DNA of 64,000 nt from CAYQJL01 sp964573295 (GTDB taxonomy: Bacteria; Eisenbacteria; RBG-16-71-46; CAIMUX01; WJJG01): assembly GCA_964573295.1 (NCBI GenBank), contig CAZNJE010000017.1:11899-75898 (forward strand). The letters run 5' to 3'. The translations under genes were made by a program, and so were the position numbers. A model generated the notes under the pieces. It was not told where the DNA came from, did not search any database, and saw only the letters and a list, made by a program, of their open reading frames with translations. This document shows positions 58,230-64,000 of the stretch, piece after piece. The first letter of the stretch is position 1, and each line of letters begins with the position of its first letter.

Positions 58230-59660
58230 ATGCTGCCGAGTCCGTCAAGGACACGTGCGGGTGCCACTGGTAACCCGCGCAAGACTAGCGTTCCGTCCAA
58301 GGAGGGGCAACCCATCGTATCGGCAGCGGGAACAGCGCCCAGGCGCATCGCGATGATCGCCTACACACACTACCGGACCGATCCGCGCTGCCGGCGTGAA
58401 GCGACCCTGGCTGCCTCGGCGGGTTGGGACGTGCATTTCTATGCCCTGTCCCGCGAAGGCCGGCCGGATGAGCGGCGGGAGGACGGCATCACCCTCCACG
58501 AGTTGCCGCTGGAACGTTACCGGGGCGCCAGCAGCGGTGCCTATATAATGAGCTACCTCCGCTTTCTCTGGCTGGCGGCTCGGGCGGTCACGCGAGAACA
58601 TCGCCGGGCATCTTTCGGCATCGTGCACGTCAACACGATGCCCGACTTCATGGTGGGGGCTGCCCAACTCACACGGGCGATGGGCGCCAAGGTCATCCTC
58701 GACATTCACGATGTCATGCCCGAGCTCTACATGAGCAAGTTCGGCCTTCCGGCGTCCCACTGGAAGATCCGCCTCATTCGGGCCATCGAGGCCTTCTCGG
58801 CTCGTCTGGCTGATGCGGTGATGACCGCGGAGCATCCCAAGCGCGACCTGCTCGTCGAGCACGGGATTCCTCCCGAGAAGATCACCGTGCTGCTGAACTT
58901 GCCCGACGAGGCGCTGTTCGATCGTGCCGCCGGTCGTGCCGCCGGTCGTGCCGCCGGTCGTGGCGCCGATTGTGCCGCCGGTCGTGCCGCCGGTCGTGGC
59001 GCCGATTGTGCCGCCGGTCGTGCCGCCGGTCGTGCCGCGGTCCCATCCGCGAGAGGGGACGGTACGTCAGCGAAGGACATTGACCGGGAATTTCGACTCG
59101 TCTACCACGGCACGATCGCCCACCGTTTGGGAGTGGATCTGGTCGTTCGCGCGATGAAAATCCTGGAGAAGAGCCATCCCTACTTGCGATTGCATGTCCT
59201 GGGCGAGGGGGACCAGCTGCCCGAGCTCGCGCGGATCGCCCGGGAGCTGGGCCTGGGCGATCGGGTCACCCTCTCCGGGTGTTTCCAACCGATTGAAGAA
59301 ATCATCCCATTGCTCTGTACATCCCATTTGGGAGTACTGGCCACGCGGATCGACGCGGGAACCGAGTACATGCTTCCCACGAAGCTGATCGAGTATCTCG
59401 TGCTCGGGGTTCCTTCCCTGGTCGTGCCGACCCGGACGGTGCGCCATTACTTCGGAGAGGAGAATCCTCTCTACATAGCCGGAGCCACGCCGGAGGCCGT
59501 CGCGAACCGAATCGCCTGGGCGGTGGCGGAGTACCCGGCAGTTCAGGCCGCGACCGCGAGCGTTCGGGAGCGATTCATGAACCGCTACCGCTGGGCGACG
59601 CACAAGCAGGTCTACCTGGACCTGCTGGATGACTTGGCGTCCAATCGATCGCAGACCTGA
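58230..59660 (+). CDS. GT4-family glycosyltransferase with repeat-expanded linker
   Basis: A retaining glycosyltransferase of up to 476 residues with two Rossmann domains. N-terminal: MIAYTHYRTDPRCRREATLAASAGWDVHFYAL and FGIVHVNTMPDFMVGAAQL. C-terminal: RLVYHGTIAHRLGVDLVVRAM, HVLGEGDQLPELARIA, and VLATRIDAGTEYMLPTKLIEYLVLGVPSLVV with the nucleotide-sugar Glu. Between the two, at 58921-59040, a 12-bp repeat adds an AAGR/GADC run. The start is uncertain: ATG 58230 has a poor spacing, and a strong AAGGAGGGG at 58299-58307 faces only ATC (58314) in this frame; ATG 58353 is another choice. It diverges from namZ. Confidence 0.85.
   Translation: MLPSPSRTRAGATGNPRKTSVPSKEGQPIVSAAGTAPRRIAMIAYTHYRTDPRCRREATLAASAGWDVHFYALSREGRPDERREDGITLHELPLERYRGASSGAYIMSYLRFLWLAARAVTREHRRASFGIVHVNTMPDFMVGAAQLTRAMGAKVILDIHDVMPELYMSKFGLPASHWKIRLIRAIEAFSARLADAVMTAEHPKRDLLVEHGIPPEKITVLLNLPDEALFDRAAGRAAGRAAGRGADCAAGRAAGRGADCAAGRAAGRAAVPSARGDGTSAKDIDREFRLVYHGTIAHRLGVDLVVRAMKILEKSHPYLRLHVLGEGDQLPELARIARELGLGDRVTLSGCFQPIEEIIPLLCTSHLGVLATRIDAGTEYMLPTKLIEYLVLGVPSLVVPTRTVRHYFGEENPLYIAGATPEAVANRIAWAVAEYPAVQAATASVRERFMNRYRWATHKQVYLDLLDDLASNRSQT
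58921..59040 (+). repeat. 12-bp coding tandem repeat in the GT4 linker
   Basis: Units of GCCGGTCGTGCC type, about ten copies, with GGCGCCGATTGT variants. Encodes AAGR and GADC runs. Confidence 0.85.
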
Positions 59661-59741
59661 CCGGGGAAGCTGCAGGATGAGAGCTGACCCGAGAGATACA
59701 CCGGCCGCGAAGCTGGCGGCCGCAACATAGGCAGTCGCATC

Positions 59742-60671
59742 ATGGGCAGCCAGAAGGCAGGTAGTCAGAACGTGAGAAGCCCGAATGCAGGCGGCCGCGC
59801 GGCAGGTAACCCGAGTGTGGGCAACCGCAATGTGGGCAGCCGCAATGTAGGCAACCGTAATGTAGGCAGCCGCAAGCTGGGCGACCGTTGGAGGACGGCG
59901 GTCCTTCTCTGTTGGCTGGCGTTGACGCTGGCCCTGCCCGCCCCCGGTCAGCAGTTGAACGAACTGCGAATGGGCGATCTGCGGATCCCGCCGCCGCGCG
60001 GCTACGTCAACGACTTTGCTGACACCTTGAGCCGGTCCCAGGTGGATCAGCTCGAACAGATCAGCCGCCAGATTGATCGGCAAACCGGGGCCCAGGTGGC
60101 GCTCGTCATCGTCGCCTCTCTCGCGGGCGAGCCGATCACCGAGGTGCGCAACCGGCTCTTCGAAGCCTGGGGCGTGGGGCGGGCCGACGACCGGGGGCTC
60201 TTGATCCTCCATGCCCTGGAGGAGCGGCGGATCGAGGTGGAGGCCGGCTACGGGTTGGAAGGGGTGCTTCCGGATGCCCGGGTGGGAGCGATTCTCGACG
60301 CGTCGGTCATGCCCCATTTCAAGGCAGGGGATTTCTTCAACGGATATCGGGAGGGACTCCTGGCGCTCGGCCGCTTCCTGGCGGAGGATCCCGACGCGCG
60401 TCCGGGCGAGGATGCGTACCGGTCGCCGGCCCGATCCGGAAGCGCCGGCGGGGGCCGCGCTCGTTCAGGCGAGAGAGGCTTCCCCTGGGGCATGCTTCTC
60501 ATGGCGCCGGTGTTCATTTACCTGGCCATCCGGCACCCGCGCCTGCTGCTCCTCTTGCTGATCTTCGGCGGTGGCGGCCGGCGCGGTGGCATGAGTGGTG
60601 GCTTCGGAGGTGGTTTCGGGGGGTTCGGCGGTGGTGGCAGCGGTGGCGGCGGCGCCGGCCGGGGCTACTAG
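59742..60671 (+). CDS. TPM-domain (YgcG-type) membrane protein
   Basis: A 309-residue membrane protein. A hydrophobic signal segment (RTAVLLCWLALTLALPAPGQQ) is preceded by 48 residues of Gly/Asn/Ser/Arg repeats (VGNRNVGSRNVG), which a later start would remove, but no good ribosome site is visible there. The TPM domain follows: YVNDFADTLSRSQVDQLEQISRQIDRQTGAQVALVIVASL, DRGLLILHALEERRIEVEAGYGLEGVLPD. Near the C-terminus come a hydrophobic helix (FIYLAIRHPRLLLLLLIFG) and a Gly-rich tail. TPM proteins are typically neighbours of LemA, as here, with one nucleotidyltransferase in between. Function unknown. Confidence 0.85.
   Translation: MGSQKAGSQNVRSPNAGGRAAGNPSVGNRNVGSRNVGNRNVGSRKLGDRWRTAVLLCWLALTLALPAPGQQLNELRMGDLRIPPPRGYVNDFADTLSRSQVDQLEQISRQIDRQTGAQVALVIVASLAGEPITEVRNRLFEAWGVGRADDRGLLILHALEERRIEVEAGYGLEGVLPDARVGAILDASVMPHFKAGDFFNGYREGLLALGRFLAEDPDARPGEDAYRSPARSGSAGGGRARSGERGFPWGMLLMAPVFIYLAIRHPRLLLLLLIFGGGGRRGGMSGGFGGGFGGFGGGGSGGGGAGRGY
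59790..59883 (+). repeat. 15-bp coding repeat at the 5' end of the TPM gene
   Basis: GGCAACCGCAATGTA-type units (about six) encode GNRNV and GSRNV. Confidence 0.8.
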
Positions 60672-60720
60672 CCAGTGACCCCAGAGGACCCGTCCCGCGG
60701 CAGGGACTGGGAGGATGAGC

Positions 60721-61467
60721 GTGGCGAAAGACATTGAAACCAAGGTGACCGAGTTCCGGCAGGAGATGACAGCTCATTGGAAAGAGCTGCTCTCCTCGAT
60801 CGTGCTATACGGAAGCGCGGTTCGGGACGACTATGTCCCGGGACGTTCGGATTTGAATTTCCTCGTACTGGCCAGTGAACTCCCTCCGCAGAAGCTGGTG
60901 GCCCTGCAGCCGCGGGCAAAGAAGTGGGCGAAGGCACGCATCGCGACGCCGGTCTTCATGCGGAGCGACAACGTGCCCCTGGCGCTCGACTCCTACCCGT
61001 TGGAGTTCTTGTCGATGAAGAACGCCTACCACGTTGTGCACGGCACCGATCCGCTTGCACAGCTCTCCTTCGCCACCGAAGCGGTGAGACTCCAGTGCGA
61101 GCGGGAGCTGCGCGGGAATCTGCTGCACCTGCGAGCCGGGCTGGTCGACTGCGGGGGGAAACGGGATCGTATGCACGAGCTGATTCGCGCATCGCTGCCA
61201 GCCTTCACGGCCGTGTTCCAGGGGCTACTTTTCGTGGCCGGAAGGCCCCATGGCCTGTGGGATCACGATCTCATCGAAGGCGCGGGAAGCGCCCTTGGCA
61301 TCGACGCGTCGCTGTTTCATGGTCTGGCGCGAGTGCGCACGGACAAGAAGGCCCCGTCCAAGGAAGAGCTCGGCGACCTGCTCGTGCGTTACGTGGACGC
61401 GATCGAGCACCTGACCGCCTGGGCGGATCGCGGGGGTACCGTAACGGCCTCTTTGGCCGATCAATAG
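60721..61467 (+). CDS. Nucleotidyltransferase-domain protein
   Basis: A 248-residue polymerase-beta-fold nucleotidyltransferase. The motif SIVLYGSAVRDDYVPGRSDLNFLVLA has the GSxxx(12)DxD-type pattern (here with Ser-Asp-Leu-Asn). The rest is a helical C-terminal region resembling kanamycin-nucleotidyltransferase-like or substrate-binding domains. GTG 60721 is preferred, 6 nt after GGGAGG; the upstream ATG 60715 touches the ribosome site. It stands between the TPM and LemA genes and is 9 bp before lemA, so it is probably co-transcribed. Substrate unknown. Confidence 0.8.
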   Translation: MAKDIETKVTEFRQEMTAHWKELLSSIVLYGSAVRDDYVPGRSDLNFLVLASELPPQKLVALQPRAKKWAKARIATPVFMRSDNVPLALDSYPLEFLSMKNAYHVVHGTDPLAQLSFATEAVRLQCERELRGNLLHLRAGLVDCGGKRDRMHELIRASLPAFTAVFQGLLFVAGRPHGLWDHDLIEGAGSALGIDASLFHGLARVRTDKKAPSKEELGDLLVRYVDAIEHLTAWADRGGTVTASLADQ

Positions 61468-61476
61468 GAGGACAGC

Positions 61477-62064
61477 ATGAGGCGTCCTGCCATCATCGCG
61501 TTGATCGTCTTGGGTCTTGTCGTGGTGATTGCCATTGGCCTGCTGGCCTGGATGGTGGGCTACCGCAATCAACTCGTCAGCCTGGATGAGGATGTCAAGA
61601 CCCAGTGGGCTCAGGTAGAGAACCAGCTTCAACGCCGCTATGATCTGATTCCGAATCTCGTCGAGACCGTCAAGGGGTTCGCCCAGCAGGAACAGGACGT
61701 CTTCCTGGGTGTGGCCGAGGCACGCTCGAAGGTCGGCGGCGCCACGACGATCCCTGAACAGATCTCCGCCAACCAGCAACTCAGCTCCGCGCTCAGCCGG
61801 CTGCTGCTGGTCGTGGAGCGCTATCCGGAGATCAAGTCGAACCAGAACTTCATGGCCCTGCAGGATGAACTGGCGGGGACCGAGAATCGCATTGCCGTGG
61901 AACGGCGCCGCTACAACGAGGCGGTGAGAGCGTACAACAAGGCGATTCGGATGTTTCCGGGTAATCTCATCGCGGGGCTGTTCGGGTTCGAGCGCGCCGA
62001 GTTGTACGAAGCTCCGGCCGAGGCGCAGAGCGCGCCGAGAGTGGACTTCGGCACGACGGATTGA
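61477..62064 (+). CDS. lemA: LemA family protein
   Basis: A 195-residue protein with one N-terminal membrane helix (IALIVLGLVVVIAIGLLAWMV) and a LemA helical domain: YRNQLVSLDEDVKTQWAQVENQLQRRYDLIPNLVETVKGF, then NQNFMALQDELAGTENRIAVERRRYNEAVRAYN. AGGAGG precedes ATG 61477. Placed after the TPM and nucleotidyltransferase genes. The role of the family is unclear; envelope functions have been suggested. Confidence 0.95.
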   Translation: MRRPAIIALIVLGLVVVIAIGLLAWMVGYRNQLVSLDEDVKTQWAQVENQLQRRYDLIPNLVETVKGFAQQEQDVFLGVAEARSKVGGATTIPEQISANQQLSSALSRLLLVVERYPEIKSNQNFMALQDELAGTENRIAVERRRYNEAVRAYNKAIRMFPGNLIAGLFGFERAELYEAPAEAQSAPRVDFGTTD

Positions 62065-62112
62065 GGCTCAGAACGACGGATCGACAGCCGTCGTTGAAAG
62101 GTTCGATCGAGA

Positions 62113-62919
62113 GTGGGGTCCGGGGATCATCAAGAGGGCGGCGAGGCGGCTCTCGTCGCGCGCGGTTTGTCTGCCGGGTATGACGATCATCTCGTCCTGC
62201 GCGAGATCGACTGCGCACTTCGGGCCGGCAAGCTCACCGCGGTGATCGGCGCGAACGGCTCGGGCAAGACGACCCTGTTGCACGCGCTCAGCGGGATCCT
62301 TCCGCTGCACTCGGGCGAGGTCACGCTGCAAGGAGAGCCGATCGGCAAGCTGCGCCGGCGCGAGATCGCCCGGTGGTTGACACTCGTGCCGCAGTTCAGC
62401 GACATCGGCTTCGAGGTCACGGTGGCCGAGGCCGTGGCCCTGGGACGTTATCCGTGGGTCGGGCCGGTCCAGTCCTTGCGCGGGGCCGATCGACAGGCGA
62501 TCGATCGGGCCATCGCGTTGCTGGATCTGGAGACGCTCCGCAATCGCCGGTTGGCCACCCTCAGCGGGGGCGAGCGCCAGCGCGTCCTGCTGGCACGGTC
62601 GTGGGCACAAGATGCCTCCGTGTTCCTACTGGACGAGCCGGTGGCAAGTCTAGACCTTCGGTTTCAACAGGAAACCTACGCCCACCTGAGACGGTTGGCC
62701 CACGACGCCAATCGAGCCGTGCTCGTGGCGGATCACCACATCAATCTGGTGGCTTCGTTCTGCGATGACGTGTGGCTGCTGAACGACACACGCATCGTCG
62801 CCGCCGGCGCGGCGGAAGAGACACTTACTACCGAAGTCGTCGAGAGCGTCTTCGGTCTCAAAATGCAACAGATGTGGAATCACGAGGGGCGCCCTCAGTT
62901 TCTGTGGAGTCGCGATTAG
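62113..62919 (+). CDS. ABC transporter ATP-binding protein (FecE/BtuD type)
   Basis: A 268-residue ATPase of the FecCD/BtuCD type. Seen: Walker A GANGSGKTT (about residues 48-56), Q-loop LVPQFSDIG, signature LSGGERQRV, Walker B VFLLDEP and the H-loop ADHHI. The pattern VAEAVALGRYPW is typical of iron-siderophore and cobalamin importers. No permease or binding protein is next to it in this window, so the partner is elsewhere. The start is GTG 62113 without a strong ribosome site. Confidence 0.87.
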   Translation: MGSGDHQEGGEAALVARGLSAGYDDHLVLREIDCALRAGKLTAVIGANGSGKTTLLHALSGILPLHSGEVTLQGEPIGKLRRREIARWLTLVPQFSDIGFEVTVAEAVALGRYPWVGPVQSLRGADRQAIDRAIALLDLETLRNRRLATLSGGERQRVLLARSWAQDASVFLLDEPVASLDLRFQQETYAHLRRLAHDANRAVLVADHHINLVASFCDDVWLLNDTRIVAAGAAEETLTTEVVESVFGLKMQQMWNHEGRPQFLWSRD

Positions 62920-62942
62920 TCCGGCTTCGCCAAGACCACGAT

Positions 62943-62958
62943 GCAGCGCGGGCGCTGC
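62943..62958. terminator. Possible short hairpin between convergent genes
   Basis: GCAGCGC-GG-GCGCTGC, a 7-bp inverted repeat between the ABC and the second GNAT gene. Without a U-tract it is only a candidate. Confidence 0.35.
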
Positions 62959-63028
62959 GACGCAATTCGACTTGTGTCCGGTCGTTGGGCGCTTCAGGTG
63001 CTTCCCGGGTTTGATCGTTCCGGCGTCC

Positions 63029-63913
63029 TCAGGTGCGAGCTGTGCGCGGAAGGGCGAAGGGGCCGGTCTCGGCCGCGAACCGCCCTCGGACCATCAGATA
63101 GGACGGGCCGCCGTAGTCGGGGACGTGCCGGATGGCTTGCGCCCGGGGGCAGATCCGATCGGGTGTGAAGTGGAACCGTATCCGGTCGATGGGAGACTCG
63201 ATCACGCTCAGGAGTTGTTCCAGGCTGGGGAGGGCGGGTCCCGCGACGTCGAAGAGATCGAGTTGCGTTCCGGTCACCTGCAGGGCAAGGGCCACGTTCA
63301 ACTCTTCCGCATACAGAAGCGTGCGGAAGCCTTCGTTGAAACAGAAGACGGTGTAGCCGGCATCGTCCTTGTGCGCATCCGCAATCCCAACGACCCGTGA
63401 AACGGGCGTCCGCTGCTGGACCAGTCTTCTGAGCAACATGCGATCATTGGCATCGGCGAGATCCAGCGGACGGAGACGCCCGGCTTGTCCTTGGTGCGCG
63501 ACGTCGAACTCGAAGCGGTTCTCGGGCACGTATCGAAAGCCGAAAGGCTCGTAGTACTCGGGATTCTCCGTGGTCAATAGAAGAAGGTCGTATCGCGAAG
63601 GCGCTGTTTCGAGAACCTCGTCCATGAGGTGCCGGTAGAGGCCTTGGCGACGCCGATCCGGATGCGTCGCGACCGCGTGCACCGACCCGGCCCGGATGCG
63701 CCGTCCCTGGACGATGAGCGGAAGGTCGATCACCCCAACATGTGCCACGACCTGGGAGCCTTCCAAGACCAGGTAGGGAGTCGACACCGTCTCCCAGACC
63801 GCCTCCCACGCGCGCATCTGCGCGGCGGCCTTTTCGAGTCCCGGGAACACCTGCTCCAGGAGCGTGAACACGGCCGGCGAGAGGCGGGAATCCTGGTCAT
63901 ACGAGAGCTGCAT
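63029..63913 (-). CDS. GNAT-family acetyltransferase (Eis-like architecture)
   Basis: A 294-residue protein with an N-terminal GNAT domain: VVAHVGVIDLPLIVQGRRIRAGSVHAVATHPDRRRQGLYRHLMDEVL holds the acetyl-CoA loop RRRQGL, and ENPEYYEPFGFRYVPE is motif B. The remaining 150 residues form a second domain as in Eis-like proteins (a second GNAT-like fold). ATG 63913 is preferred (AGGAG upstream); the frame is open to 63952. Substrate unknown. Confidence 0.85.
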   Translation of the reverse strand: MQLSYDQDSRLSPAVFTLLEQVFPGLEKAAAQMRAWEAVWETVSTPYLVLEGSQVVAHVGVIDLPLIVQGRRIRAGSVHAVATHPDRRRQGLYRHLMDEVLETAPSRYDLLLLTTENPEYYEPFGFRYVPENRFEFDVAHQGQAGRLRPLDLADANDRMLLRRLVQQRTPVSRVVGIADAHKDDAGYTVFCFNEGFRTLLYAEELNVALALQVTGTQLDLFDVAGPALPSLEQLLSVIESPIDRIRFHFTPDRICPRAQAIRHVPDYGGPSYLMVRGRFAAETGPFALPRTART

Positions 63914-63945
63914 CCGGTTCTCCTGCTTGGACCTCATCCTTTTCA

Positions 63946-64000
63946 GGCTCAAACCCGTGCGTCCGGGTTCGGTGCCGCGGGTGCTGGCTCAAACCCGTGC
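63946..64000 (+). repeat. Direct repeat at the window's right end
   Basis: GGCTCAAACCCGTGC occurs at 63947-63961 and 63986-64000, 39 bp apart. More copies may lie beyond the window. Confidence 0.75.

Noticed and set aside
1..64000. tRNA, rRNA, insertion sequences, prophage
   Set aside because: No tRNA-like T-arm set, rRNA segment, transposase or integrase was seen on reading both strands; small tRNAs could still be missed by eye.

Overview
The window is GC-rich bacterial chromosome starting at the replication-initiation locus: dnaA, an oriC-like spacer, dnaN, a DciA-type helicase-loader gene, gyrB, gyrA and an atypical ileS. Three secreted proteins end in a FlgD-like Ig domain, and beta-helix, LVIVD-repeat and choice-of-anchor-type proteins are present. 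This repertoire, with a DnaA-trio origin, suggests an uncultured FCB-related lineage of the Eisenbacteria/Krumholzibacteriota kind. That placement is an inference from gene content; no 16S rRNA or tRNA gene was seen.

Layout. 1-13.3 kb: replication and gyrase genes plus ileS. 13.7-14.8 kb: secreted beta-helix protein. 15.2-23.5 kb: a candidate D-amino-acid island with a GNAT, an ornithine/lysine-racemase-like enzyme, an M20 aminoacylase and an alanine racemase. These converge on a symporter plus N-acyl-D-amino-acid-type amidohydrolase operon and a TetR gene. 24-25.6 kb: XRE/ScfR-like regulator. 26.4-29.4 kb: Wzz and Wzx-like polysaccharide export. 29.3-31.4 kb: MobA and an AmgK-like sugar kinase. 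31.7-33.1 kb: a DUF4389 membrane protein split by TAG, and a secreted protein. 33.5-38.6 kb: a secreted protein with an in-frame TGA, a ferredoxin, and a four-gene selenium-trafficking operon (yedE, yedF/tusA-like, class V desulfurase, Se/S-carrier-like). 39.5-51 kb: a glycan-use island with a lipoprotein, CBM9-like protein, symporter-TPR fusion, GH130, GH38 and a heparinase-like protein. 51-55.4 kb: LVIVD protein and chemoreceptor. 55.7-58.2 kb: MurU-like and NamZ-like genes which, with the AmgK-like gene, outline MurNAc recycling. 58.2-64 kb: glycosyltransferase, TPM protein, nucleotidyltransferase, LemA, ABC ATPase and a second GNAT.

Two themes stand out. First, the gene at 33.5-35.4 kb is read through by an in-frame TGA followed 20 nt later by a hairpin with a GGUC loop, beside a complete selenium-trafficking operon; a secreted selenoprotein is a testable explanation, although a nonsense mutation or sequence error is not excluded. 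Second, short tandem repeats (mostly 9-27 bp) occur throughout. Inside genes the periods are multiples of three and give low-complexity insertions in GyrB, IleRS, Wzz, a glycosyltransferase and others. In spacers periods of 13, 14, 22 and 25 bp also occur.
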